Positions 1-6,814 of a DNA stretch of 18,753 nt are shown here, in pieces. The notes below the pieces were generated by a model, which made no database searches, had not been told where the DNA came from, and saw only the letters and a program-made list of their open reading frames with translations. The stretch spans positions 1 through 18,753 of the forward strand of contig CAYGWP010000171.1 in assembly GCA_964353455.1 (NCBI GenBank), given 5' to 3'. The DNA comes from CAYGWP01 sp964353455. Lineage in GTDB: Bacteria; Planctomycetota; Phycisphaerae; FEN-1346. Made by a program: the position numbers and the translations under genes. The first letter of the stretch is position 1; each line of letters opens with the position of its first letter.

Positions 1-640
1 CCAGGAAGTCGTCGGCATTGGTCTTGCCGTACATCACGGTCCTGCCGCTCGCGAACTGAGCGCGGCGGTTGAATCCGACGGCCGCGTAGCCGAGTCCCCA
101 ACTCATTCCGCCGGGCTTGCGGCCCTCCCATGCCTCGGCGACGGCCCTGGAGACGCGATCAAGAAATACATCGGCGTATTCCGATGCCTTCATCACCCCG
201 GCGTCGTTGCTCACGTCATACCGGCCCTTGAACATCGCGTCGCTGATGCCCGGCGCGGTGTGCGTGTGCGTGGCGTTAAGGAACAATTTGCGGGCGTCGA
301 AGTCCGGCAGCAGGGCCGCGACCTTCTCCTGGAGCCGCCGCTGGATGTCGTGCGTGATGCATAGGAGGTCGCAGGAGACCATGACGGCCTGCTCCTTGCC
401 GTCGCCGCCGTCGCCGCGGGTCTCCAGCGCCAGAACCGTGGCGGTCAGCGGGTCGCGCACGCCGGTGGAGATGCGCTTATTGAACTGCCCGACGAGTGCC
501 ACGGGCTTGGGGGGCGTGATATCGGCGGTCGCCCAGCCGACGAAGAGCGGCTGCTCGGCGGCGGGGGCTTCGGCGACGGCGGCGCCGGCCGCCGCGACAA
601 GCAGTATCGCCGCCAGAACTGGCCTTAGACGCCTGATCAT
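1..640 (-). CDS. Neutral/alkaline ceramidase-like exported protein, N-terminal part (runs off window)
   Basis: The reading frame starts at ATG 640 and is still open at the window edge, so only about 213 N-terminal residues are visible. An AGGAGA ribosome-binding site sits just upstream of the ATG. Residues 1-25 form a Sec-type signal peptide (Arg-rich start, Ala/Leu/Val core). The mature part begins with a GWATADITPP stretch, has a conserved SCDLLCITHD segment near 89-98 and an ATHTHTAPG motif near 124-131 whose histidines (about 125 and 127) resemble the zinc site of the non-lysosomal ceramidase N-terminal domain. Planctomycetes carry many such proteins; their substrates are mostly unknown, so lipid amidase activity is only a family-level guess. 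It lies 59 bp downstream of the oxidoreductase gene on the same strand, probably in one transcript, with a strong palindrome between them. Confidence 0.8.
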   Translation of the reverse strand, partial: MIRRLRPVLAAILLVAAAGAAVAEAPAAEQPLFVGWATADITPPKPVALVGQFNKRISTGVRDPLTATVLALETRGDGGDGKEQAVMVSCDLLCITHDIQRRLQEKVAALLPDFDARKLFLNATHTHTAPGISDAMFKGRYDVSNDAGVMKASEYADVFLDRVSRAVAEAWEGRKPGGMSWGLGYAAVGFNRRAQFASGRTVMYGKTNADDFL

Positions 641-660
641 GGTCGGTCTCCTGAAACGCC

Positions 661-702
661 TGAGATGTAAGCCGGGGCGCGCCCCGGCCTACGTGCTTCT
701 CA
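661..702. repeat. Palindrome between oxidoreductase and ceramidase-like genes (REP-like or attenuator)
   Basis: An 18-bp perfect palindrome GCCGGGGCGCGCCCCGGC occupies 671-688. Flanking it, GTA (667-669) pairs with TAC (690-692) and TGAGA (661-665) pairs with TCTCA (698-702), giving a long interrupted hairpin that includes the stop codon of the leftward oxidoreductase gene. There is no T-run in the leftward direction, so a REP-like element or processing hairpin is more likely than a standard terminator. The GTAGGCC edge resembles cores of other palindromes in this window. Confidence 0.6.
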
Positions 703-2055
703 GATCGTCCACGGCGCCCGCATCGGCCGGTCGAGCATCTTTGTGGCCTCGTCGTCGCCGGCGAATGCCTCTCGCTCGGGGTCCCACTTCAGTTTCCGCC
801 GCAACTTTATTGCGATCTGCTGGAGGTTGCAGAGCGTGTCGGACCGGACGGCGATGTCGATGGGCGCCGCCGGCTTCGTGCGGCCCTTAACGGCGTCGAT
901 GAAATTGGTGTGATGATTGTCGCTCTTAAACAGGTGAATTTCATTGGGGCCGATCGCCGTCTTCAGGACCGCCGCCGGGTTGGCATCGATCTTCGCCCGG
1001 TCAACGTGCACCCAGCCCTCGGTCCCCAGGAACAGGACGCCGTGACCGTACCCGCCCGCCTGTAGCGGATGATTCTTGGCCGTGCCGTCGTCCATGTGCA
1101 CGAGCGTCACGCCGTTGGCATAGCGGTTCTCGATCTGCCAACTGACGGCGCCGTCGGTCAGGAGGTCCTTGGGGAAAACGCCCGTCCCCTCGACCTCAGT
1201 CGGCCCGCTGAGGTCGGTGCCGTTGCCCCACTGGGCGATATCGAGGTGGTGCACGCCCCAGTTGCCGATCATTCCCATGCAGTAGTCGGAGATGCAATAC
1301 CAGACGCTCCACCCGTCCTTCTGGGTGTGCGGGCGGCACCGCTGGTACGAGTACGGTGCCAGCGGGGCCGGGCCGAGCCACAGGTCGTAGTCCAGTTCCT
1401 TCGGGACAGGCTCGGTCGGCTGTTTTGGGCACGTCCAACTCTTGGGGACGCCCACCAGGATCGTCTTGAGTTGCCCGACATGGCCGTTCCGCACGAGTTC
1501 GCACGCCTGGCGGAACTTGCCGCCGGACCGCTGCTGCGTCCCGAACTGAAAGACGATGCCGCTCTCCGTGACGGTCTTGCGGAGGGCCAGCGCCGCCCGG
1601 AAACTCCAGCCGATGGGTTTCTCGCAATACATGTGCTTGCGCTGGCGGACCGCCTCCATAGCAATCAGCGCGTGCCAGTGGTCGGGCGCGGTGATCTGGA
1701 CGGCGTCGAGGCCCTTGTGCGCAATCAGTTCCCGGAAATCCCTGTACGCGGCGCAGTCCTTGTTGTCGTACGCGTCATCGACCGACTGCTTGGCGGCGAG
1801 CCGCTGCGCCTCGTGGACGTCGCATACGGCCGCCACGTGGACGTCCGAGTTCGCGCGGAAGGTCCTCATGTTGCCCATTCCCTGGATGCCCATGCCGATG
1901 CACCCGAGCACCACCCGGTTCGACGGCGCAGGCGTGCCCGCCTGGCCCAGGACCGACGAGGGTACGATGGCGGGGAAGCCGAGGACGCCCGCGAGAGCAG
2001 CGGACCTCTTGAGAAATTGCCGACGGTTCATGGGACGGAAGGTTGTCTGTTTCAC
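700..2055 (-). CDS. Gfo/Idh/MocA-family oxidoreductase with Tat signal
   Basis: This 451-residue protein is the usual length for exported members of the family. The N-terminus carries a twin-arginine motif RRQFLKR (residues 11-17) followed by a hydrophobic Ala/Leu-rich segment, so it is probably exported folded with bound cofactor. The Rossmann fold begins at about residue 47 with a Gly-rich NAD(P) loop (GCIGMGIQGMG), and the family EKP motif is at 145-147 (YCEKPIGW). A WGVHHLDIAQWG segment near 265-276 lies in the substrate-binding C-terminal domain. Such enzymes oxidise or epimerise sugars and inositols; the substrate cannot be read from sequence. The chosen start is GTG 2055, which has GGAG about 10 bases upstream. 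An ATG at 2031 would leave only MNRRQ before the Tat core and has no ribosome-binding site. It is divergent from the sugar isomerase-like gene, a common pairing in planctomycete carbohydrate loci. Confidence 0.93.
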   Translation of the reverse strand: MKQTTFRPMNRRQFLKRSAALAGVLGFPAIVPSSVLGQAGTPAPSNRVVLGCIGMGIQGMGNMRTFRANSDVHVAAVCDVHEAQRLAAKQSVDDAYDNKDCAAYRDFRELIAHKGLDAVQITAPDHWHALIAMEAVRQRKHMYCEKPIGWSFRAALALRKTVTESGIVFQFGTQQRSGGKFRQACELVRNGHVGQLKTILVGVPKSWTCPKQPTEPVPKELDYDLWLGPAPLAPYSYQRCRPHTQKDGWSVWYCISDYCMGMIGNWGVHHLDIAQWGNGTDLSGPTEVEGTGVFPKDLLTDGAVSWQIENRYANGVTLVHMDDGTAKNHPLQAGGYGHGVLFLGTEGWVHVDRAKIDANPAAVLKTAIGPNEIHLFKSDNHHTNFIDAVKGRTKPAAPIDIAVRSDTLCNLQQIAIKLRRKLKWDPEREAFAGDDEATKMLDRPMRAPWTI

Positions 2056-2518
2056 GCGAGAGTCTCCGTTCGTTTGCGGTGATCGGATGGCCGCACCTAT
2101 GGTAGCCTCCGAGTCTTCTACTCACAACTTCTTTCGGAGGCTGATTTGCCCGAGAACCACGATTGCCCGAACCTGCTTCTACCCGATCACTGGAGCCGTC
2201 ATGTCAAGTCCGCCATGCTCCACGTCATCGCCCTCGCCAGGCTCGTCTGTGTCCACACTTGGGAGTGGGCCGCCGGAGCCTTGACCCGCGCACCGGCCAG
2301 GAGAGAGATAAAGGCCAAGCGTCGATGCTCCCAAGACTTCATTACGCTTGGCCTTCTCGCCGGAATCCGTCATCTGGTTATCGCATGAAACACCCGCTGA
2401 CACCCGCTACTCGGCCTCGGCATCCGGCCGGAACCTGCCGCGGCTGGCCCAGTTAAATAGAGGGCGTACCGATTGCCTGCTCGTTTTCCAGAAGGTGCTT
2501 GAATGAAAGGTCTTGCTC
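2056..2518. promoter_or_regulatory. Divergent intergenic region with two hairpins
   Basis: This 463-bp gap separates two divergent genes and must hold both promoters. Short frames inside it look unconvincing. Two perfect inverted repeats stand out: AGCCTCCGA (2104-2112) with TCGGAGGCT (2134-2142), and AAGGCCAAGCGT (2311-2322) with ACGCTTGGCCTT (2344-2355). Both enclose exactly 21 bases. They could be operators or leader hairpins. No clear -35/-10 pair can be claimed by eye. Confidence 0.5.
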
Positions 2519-3391
2519 GTGAACCGGAAACTCGTCATTGCCGTGTTCGTAATGGTGGCGGCGGGGTTGGCGCTGCGGAACGTGGCCATCGCCGCCGAGC
2601 AGAAAGCGTATCCGTTTTTCCCGTTCTGCATCGACTGGCACGATGCAAAGAAGCGTTCGTTCGAGGAGCAGGCCGTGATGCTCAAGGAACTCGGCTACGA
2701 CGGCGTCGGCCACATCTGGCTGGACAAGGTCGCCGAGCGTCTGAAGACCCTCGATGCGGCGGGCCTGAAGTTGTATCAGATCACCATGCAGGTGAACCTC
2801 GGGCCGGGCAAACCGGCCTACGATCCGCGTTTCAGGGACGTCCTGGCCCTTGTGAAGGGGCGCCAGATGCAGTTCGACTTACTGGTTGGCGGCATGAAGC
2901 CTTCCGATTCTTCCGGCGACCCGCGCGGGGTCGAGGTCCTTCGCGAGATGTCGGACTTGGCCCGCGACTCCGGGGCTCAGTTGCTGCTCTACCCGCACCT
3001 GGGCTCCTGGGTGGAGCGGATTGAAGATTCAGTTCGTGTGGCCGAGAAGGTGGACCGCCCGAACGTCGGCGTGATGTTCAACCTGTGCCACTGGCTGCGG
3101 GTTGACAAGCAGCGCGATTACAGGACGCTGCTGAAGCGGGCCATGCCGCGGTTGTGGGCGGTCTCGATCAACGGTGCCGATGGATTCGACGACAAGCCCG
3201 GCTGGGACCGGTACATTCAGCCGCTGGACAAGGGTTCGTTCGACGTGGCGGCCTTCCTGAAGACGCTGAAAGATCTGGGCTACAAGGGGCCGATCGGCCT
3301 GCAGTGCTTCGGCATTGGCGGCGACACCCGCGAGCACCTGGCCCGCTCCATGGACGCCTGGCGCAAACTGTCCGAGAATCTGAAAGACTGA
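2519..3391 (+). CDS. Exported sugar phosphate isomerase/epimerase-like TIM-barrel protein
   Basis: Starting at GTG 2519 gives 290 residues. This start is preferred to TTG 2513 because an AAAGG ribosome-binding site lies 8 bases before it but only 2 before the TTG. The N-terminus is a Sec signal peptide (MNRKLVIAVFVMVAAG, ending near AIAAEQ). The mature protein has the xylose-isomerase-like (AP endonuclease family 2) barrel pattern: repeated helices such as LKELGYDGVGHIW, then a LLLYPHLGSWVE segment, and MFNLCHWLR near residues 190-198 where the family carries a metal-binding His. It ends with a GPIGLQCFGIGGD strand. Members isomerise or epimerise sugars or cut keto-sugar intermediates, often alongside Gfo/Idh/MocA dehydrogenases like its divergent neighbour. 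The exact reaction is unknown. An exported location is inferred from the signal peptide. Confidence 0.88.
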   Translation: MNRKLVIAVFVMVAAGLALRNVAIAAEQKAYPFFPFCIDWHDAKKRSFEEQAVMLKELGYDGVGHIWLDKVAERLKTLDAAGLKLYQITMQVNLGPGKPAYDPRFRDVLALVKGRQMQFDLLVGGMKPSDSSGDPRGVEVLREMSDLARDSGAQLLLYPHLGSWVERIEDSVRVAEKVDRPNVGVMFNLCHWLRVDKQRDYRTLLKRAMPRLWAVSINGADGFDDKPGWDRYIQPLDKGSFDVAAFLKTLKDLGYKGPIGLQCFGIGGDTREHLARSMDAWRKLSENLKD

Positions 3392-3403
3392 ACGCCATCT
3401 CAT

Positions 3404-3480
3404 CCCGCTGTAGTGGGCCACCGATTTCCGTGCCCGCCTTCTCTGAGGTTATGCGGCGGGTCGCGCGGGCCACCCCGCAT
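3404..3480. terminator. Possible hairpins between convergent genes
   Basis: The 111-bp gap between two convergent genes holds a short hairpin, CCCGC (3404-3408) with GTGGG (3413-3417), and a longer inverted repeat, ATGCGG (3451-3456) with CCGCAT (3475-3480). Neither has a convincing T-run. They may serve as bidirectional termination or processing sites, but this rests on position and symmetry only. Confidence 0.3.
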
Positions 3481-3502
3481 TATTCTCTGTTTCTTGGGCG
3501 GC

Positions 3503-4804
3503 TCACTGAGCCGGCCCAGGCGCGACGATCACGCAACGGAAACCGGTCGGCGTCCAGTCGCGCACTTGGGGCGGCATCGGCATGCGGGCGGCGGCCCGGC
3601 TGAATCGCTCGTCGTACAGGCTGCACCCGCCGCGCAGCACCTTGTGGCTCCCGGTCTTGGGCCCGGTGGGATTCCGGTCGGGCGCGCCGGCGTAGTATTC
3701 GTGTGCGTACCAGTCGGCGACCCATTCCCAGACGTTGCCGGCCATGTCGAGAGCCCCATACGGACTGGCCCCATCGGGATACATGCCGACAGGCCGAAAG
3801 CCCGGCGAGAAGCGGTAAACCGTTTCCTCCATGCTGACGCATCTGGCCGGATCCCACTTGTTGCCCCACGGATACTCGCGTCCATCTGTGCCGCGCGCGG
3901 CCCTTTCCCATTGCGCCTCGGTTGGCAGAGCAGCCCCGGCCCACTTCGCATAGTCCGCGGCTTCGTACCAGTTGGTCTGCGCGGCGTACTGGCCTTCTTC
4001 GCCCTTCGGGTTGGCGCGCATGCCCTGTCCCCAGGTCGGCTTGAACTCCTTGCCCGTCGCCTCCCAGTACTTGCGGTACTGCGCCACGGTCACGGGGCAC
4101 TTGTAGATCCAGAAGCCGTCGAGATGAATCTTCTTCTGCGGCCGCTCGTCGCCGCCGCCGATGCCCTCGGGCGATCCCCGCAGGAACTCGCCCGCCGGAA
4201 TCCAGACCATCTCCGCACCGTCAATTTCGTTGACGACAGTGGCGGGACCGGTGACGCGGATGCGGGGGGGTGTCGGCGCGCCGTCCGATCCGTGAGGTCT
4301 GCCGGACTTATCCGAATCGTCGGGTGTGCGTGCCGCAGCGGCCACCAGCCGCGCCGCCAGCGTCTGCGGCGGCAACTCGAGATTCTCTACGGCGCCGCTA
4401 TCCGCCGTTCGCACCGTCCCGACGAGGGTGACCTCCAGGTAGCGCTTGTCCACGACGGGTTTCAGTTCGATCGCCTCCCAGCCGGTCACGGTGGTCGAGA
4501 GGAGGGCCGCAACGCCGTCGCCGCGGTCCAGCGTCACGACGAGTTCGCCCTTGCCATCCGGCGGCAGCCGCAGACTGACGGTCTCGGCGTCGGAGACGGC
4601 GATCACCATATCGACGCGCTCGTCCATCCAGTCAGCGCCCGGCAGGCGTTCACCGGCCTTGACGCCCTTGATGCCGCCCGGCACCGCGTAGCGCAGGCCA
4701 AGCAGCCGCCGGTTCTGCTTCGCGGATTCGTTCGCCGCCTTTGCCGCGCCCCGTCGGGCTCGCCTCTCGCCGAAGACCAGCCGTCGGCACGGCGGCGTGG
4801 GCAT
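3503..4804 (-). CDS. SUMF1/FGE-fold protein lacking formylglycine-generating cysteines
   Basis: The ATG at 4804 has a strong AAGGAGA ribosome-binding site and gives 433 residues; an ATG at 4849 lies upstream of that site. Residues 1-195 are a poorly conserved N-terminal region with beta-rich character. From about 199 to 430 there is a full SUMF1 domain: MVWIPAGEFLRGSP, the PVTVAQYRKYWEATG helix, LPTEAQWERAARG, YGALDMAGNVWEWVADWY and the closing RGGCSLYDERFSRAAAR and GFRC. In true formylglycine-generating enzymes two cysteines follow the RGGS strand. Here the segment has one misplaced Cys and no pair, so sulfatase activation is unlikely. Such domains are used as binding modules in many bacterial proteins. 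No signal peptide is visible, which is odd for the type. The first 20 or so codons overlap a palindrome-rich stretch (4743-4802) and may not be the ancestral N-terminus. Confidence 0.85.
   Translation of the reverse strand: MPTPPCRRLVFGERRARRGAAKAANESAKQNRRLLGLRYAVPGGIKGVKAGERLPGADWMDERVDMVIAVSDAETVSLRLPPDGKGELVVTLDRGDGVAALLSTTVTGWEAIELKPVVDKRYLEVTLVGTVRTADSGAVENLELPPQTLAARLVAAAARTPDDSDKSGRPHGSDGAPTPPRIRVTGPATVVNEIDGAEMVWIPAGEFLRGSPEGIGGGDERPQKKIHLDGFWIYKCPVTVAQYRKYWEATGKEFKPTWGQGMRANPKGEEGQYAAQTNWYEAADYAKWAGAALPTEAQWERAARGTDGREYPWGNKWDPARCVSMEETVYRFSPGFRPVGMYPDGASPYGALDMAGNVWEWVADWYAHEYYAGAPDRNPTGPKTGSHKVLRGGCSLYDERFSRAAARMPMPPQVRDWTPTGFRCVIVAPGPAQ
4743..4802. repeat. Palindrome-rich stretch forming the N-terminus of the SUMF1 protein
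   Basis: GCCGT (4780-4784) and ACGGC (4789-4793) form a perfect stem around CGGC, and GCCGC-rich ends could extend the pairing. The encoded residues (CRRLVFGERRARRGAAK) are Arg-rich and unlike the start of an exported protein. It resembles the REP-like elements elsewhere in the window, but the similarity is loose. Confidence 0.35.
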
Positions 4805-5038
4805 TATCTCCTTCCGCCGACGTGCCAGGAAGCGAAATTGTCCATGCAAGCCAGGGCAGCCTCCTTATCCGTGGCGCTTTCTGCCATGCACAGAGTTTGG
4901 CGGAGGCCGTCCCGGTGGCGCTGATGTGTGGCTGACGTGTCCCTTAATAGGAGAACCGACGATGGTAAAGCATGGTCCTGGTCGTCTGAAGGGAAGCAAG
5001 AACGCGGTGGACGTGGTGGTCGTGGAGCGGTCGCACCC

Positions 5039-5075
5039 GGCCGCCGTAGCCCGTGCTACTCTGGCGGGGCGGCGA
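5039..5075. repeat. REP-like hairpin element at the frame change
   Basis: GTAGC (5046-5050) pairs with GCTAC (5055-5059) around CCGT, and CCGCC (5041-5045) pairs with GGCGG (5063-5067) across a TCT bulge. The GTAGCCCGTGCTAC core resembles the GTAGCCGGGCTAC core inside the glycosidase gene at 10387-10398. Removing a length of 41, 44 or 47 bp here would rejoin the zinc-ribbon frames. Confidence 0.55.
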
Positions 5076-5142
5076 AGGAGGCCTGCCCCAAGTGCGGCAG
5101 TTCCCGCCGGAGCGAGTACTGGGGCCGGATGGTCCAGCCGTC

Positions 5143-5250
5143 AGGCCACCCTGGCACGGCTGCGGCCCGTACCGTGGCCGGCGGCACGCCCCTGGCAGGG
5201 CAAGCCTGCCGTGGCTTGACCGCTGCCGTGCCAGGGAAATGCCCTGGCCT
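5143..5250. repeat. 108-bp nested palindromic element, in frame inside the zinc-ribbon gene
   Basis: The ends are AGGCCA (5143-5148) and TGGCCT (5245-5250). Inside, CCCTGGCACGGC (5149-5160) pairs perfectly with GCCGTGCCAGGG (5225-5236), GCGG (5162-5165) pairs with CCGC (5220-5223), and an inner hairpin GGCAGG (5194-5199) / CCTGCC (5205-5210) has a 5-base loop. The length is exactly 36 codons. It shows no coding capacity of its own and looks like a MITE- or REP-type element. Confidence 0.6.
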
Positions 5251-5400
5251 CCGCGCCGACGGCACGCCCTACAGTTCAATCATCCGCCGCCGGTGCCGGT
5301 GCTTGGATTGCGGTCAGGTGCGGATCGATAAGGAGTACGCCTGACGGCCAATAGTGTGGCCCTGGCAACAGCAAAGGGCGAAGCAGCCAAAGGGCAAAGG

Positions 5401-6486
5401 TCAAGGAAGAGTCATGGCACAACGAAACCCGTTGCAGCTGAGGCGACTTTCCGGGCTGTTGCCGGCGCGGACGGCGTTCGAGAGGACGTCGTCATCGGGG
5501 TTGCCTACTGATCCGCCCCGCTGCACCCGCAGTGTCCCGGTTGCAGGACCGGACGGATCCGTGACGGCGCCTTTCGGGTCTTCGCCAAACCAATCCGCGC
5601 ACCATTCCCAGACGTTGCCGTGCATGTCGTAGAGGCCCCAGGCATTCGGCTTCTTCTGGCCTACCGGGTGCCTCGTCCCGCCGCTGTTGCCGTAGGTCCA
5701 GGCATAGTCGCCCAATGCGGACGGGTCATCGCCGAAGGAATACGCGGTCTGCGCGCCCGCGCGGCAGGCGTATTCCCACTCGGCGTCGGTCGGTAGGCGG
5801 ACGATCTGGTGGGTCTTCTCGGAGAGTTTCTTGCAGAACTGAGTGGCATCGTTCCAGGAAACCCCATCCACGGGGTTGGTCGCGCCCTTGAACCAGCTCG
5901 GATTCGTGCCCATGACCGCCTGGTATTGGGCCTGGGTGACTTCCGTCGCGCCCATGTAGAAGGGCTTGGAGATGGTGACCTCGTGGTGCGTGTATTCCCA
6001 TAAGTGCATCATGAACTTGCCCGGGCGTATGAGGACCAGTTTCATCGTGACGCCACCGCCCAGATCCAGGGTCAACTCGGCGGGTGTCGCGGCTTGCGAA
6101 GCAGCGGCCGCTTGAGGGGCTTCGGCCACCGCAGACTTAAAGTCATCAATCACTTGGCTTTCCAGGGGGCGGTTCTCGACAACCACGAGAAATGCCGAGA
6201 CGCCCAGAACGATGGCCACGACCACCCACACGAGGAGCGTGCAGACGGGGACGATGAGGCCGGCGATGGCGAGGCCGCGGCCGCGCAATGCCCCGCCGCT
6301 GCGGCCAATCTTCCTCAGGGCGACAATCCCCAGGACCAGGCCTGCGATGCCTCCCAGGCCCGCCGTACACAAGCCAAGAATGCCCGCCACCAGGCTCGCC
6401 ACGGCGAGACCCGCCGTCTTGGCGGTCCCCGGCGCTCCGGTAGCGTCGGGTGAGGGCCCTGTCGGAACGACCGGTGCGGTGGTCAT
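5401..6486 (-). CDS. DUF4190 membrane region fused to a SUMF1-fold domain
   Basis: ATG 6486 follows AGGGGG and overlaps the stop of the upstream zinc-ribbon gene (ATGA), indicating translational coupling. The 361-residue protein starts with a Pro/Ala/Thr-rich cytoplasmic tail. Residues about 25-57 and 70-103 are hydrophobic, with Gly-rich turns and an LGIVALRKIGRSGG linker typical of DUF4190. A SUMF1 domain follows from about 140 to the end: FYMGATEVTQAQYQAVMG, LPTDAEWEYACRAG, WGLYDMHGNVWEWCADWFG and a final RGGSVGNP...GFRC. The cysteine pair after RGGS needed for formylglycine formation is absent, so a binding or structural role is more likely. The usual MGS...E loop near the domain start is shortened (IRPGKFMMHLWEYTHHEVTI). 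The likely topology places the SUMF1 domain outside the cytoplasmic membrane. Its partner or ligand is unknown. Confidence 0.87.
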   Translation of the reverse strand: MTTAPVVPTGPSPDATGAPGTAKTAGLAVASLVAGILGLCTAGLGGIAGLVLGIVALRKIGRSGGALRGRGLAIAGLIVPVCTLLVWVVVAIVLGVSAFLVVVENRPLESQVIDDFKSAVAEAPQAAAASQAATPAELTLDLGGGVTMKLVLIRPGKFMMHLWEYTHHEVTISKPFYMGATEVTQAQYQAVMGTNPSWFKGATNPVDGVSWNDATQFCKKLSEKTHQIVRLPTDAEWEYACRAGAQTAYSFGDDPSALGDYAWTYGNSGGTRHPVGQKKPNAWGLYDMHGNVWEWCADWFGEDPKGAVTDPSGPATGTLRVQRGGSVGNPDDDVLSNAVRAGNSPESRLSCNGFRCAMTLP

Positions 6487-6722
6487 GAGCGTCCCCCTTT
6501 ATCATCTGGCTGGAGGAGAATCAACCGACACTTGGGGCATTGCAGCGCCTCTGTGCTCCGGAACGCCAGCCACCAGTTTGACCCGGCGACCAGACTGCCC
6601 GAGAGGCCGTGCCAGCGGGATGGCTTTGTGTCACACCATCTCAGAAAGGTCGAGAAAAAAAGATAGCCGGAATACAAAGGGCCTTGGCACTTGGGACACC
6701 GGTCGAATGACGGCCTGGCCAC
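6483..6722 (-). CDS. Small double-CxxC zinc-ribbon protein (DUF6487-like)
   Basis: GTG 6722 is preceded by AGGAGG at good spacing, giving 79 residues. CPKC at 9-12 and a second CPKC near 62-65 bracket a Trp-rich middle (GYLFFSTFLRW ... WWLAFRS), the layout of DUF6487-type zinc ribbons, which begin CPKCG-x-(G/M) and end with yRCPKCGLIL-like strands. The stop codon overlaps the ATG of the DUF4190-SUMF1 gene, so the two are made together. The function of the family is unknown; structural zinc binding is a safe inference from the two CxxC pairs. Confidence 0.75.
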   Translation of the reverse strand: MARPSFDRCPKCQGPLYSGYLFFSTFLRWCDTKPSRWHGLSGSLVAGSNWWLAFRSTEALQCPKCRLILLQPDDKGGRS

Positions 6723-6774
6723 GGTTAGCCTCCTGTGTCGAACGGGAGAAAGCCCTTTCGCAATATTCGTTGGC

Positions 6775-6814
6775 GCCCGGTAAGGGGGCTAACGACAAAG
6801 GTCAGCTACCGGGC
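6775..6814. promoter_or_regulatory. Hairpin across the stop codon of the 146-aa gene
   Basis: GCCCGGTA (6775-6782) and TACCGGGC (6807-6814) are perfect inverted repeats around 24 bases, with a further possible GGCT/AGC inner pairing. The leftward stop codon (6806-6808) lies in the hairpin. An overlapping pair, GTTAGCC (6724-6730) with GGCTAAC (6787-6793), could form a mutually exclusive structure. Termination, attenuation or mRNA processing between the 146-aa gene and the zinc-ribbon gene are all possible. Confidence 0.4.

Larger units (their letters stand above)
4962..5344 (+). pseudogene. Small zinc-ribbon / AT-hook-like protein gene, broken by palindromic insertions
   Basis: Translation should start at ATG 4962, behind AGGAGA, giving MVKHGPGRLKGSKN, a GRPKGSKN-like basic AT-hook-type motif, then a Val-rich strand up to about 5033. 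The zinc ribbon lies in a different frame: ACPKCGSSRRSEYWGR from 5081 and RRRCRCLDCGQVRID ending at the TGA of 5342-5344. Two CxxC pairs therefore belong to one ancestral protein of roughly 70-80 residues, but the two halves are out of frame. The region where the frame changes (about 5034-5080) contains a palindrome. A second palindromic block, 5143-5250, is exactly 36 codons and separates the two CxxC pairs without breaking the frame. As it stands the ATG frame ends at 5219 without a ribbon. Alternative: a programmed frameshift, or an assembly error. Confidence 0.6.

Noticed and set aside
1069..2082. Long rightward open frame opposite the oxidoreductase
   Set aside because: It mirrors a gene with clear Tat and NAD-binding motifs; its own translation is low-complexity and matches nothing.
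3413..4924. 503-codon rightward open frame opposite the SUMF1 gene
   Set aside because: A GC-rich antisense shadow; the opposite strand has an intact SUMF1 domain.
4928..5344. A single intact 138-aa gene starting at GTG 4928
   Set aside because: It has no ribosome-binding site and its N-terminus is nonsense-like; the well-supported ATG 4962 uses another frame, so a disrupted gene fits better.
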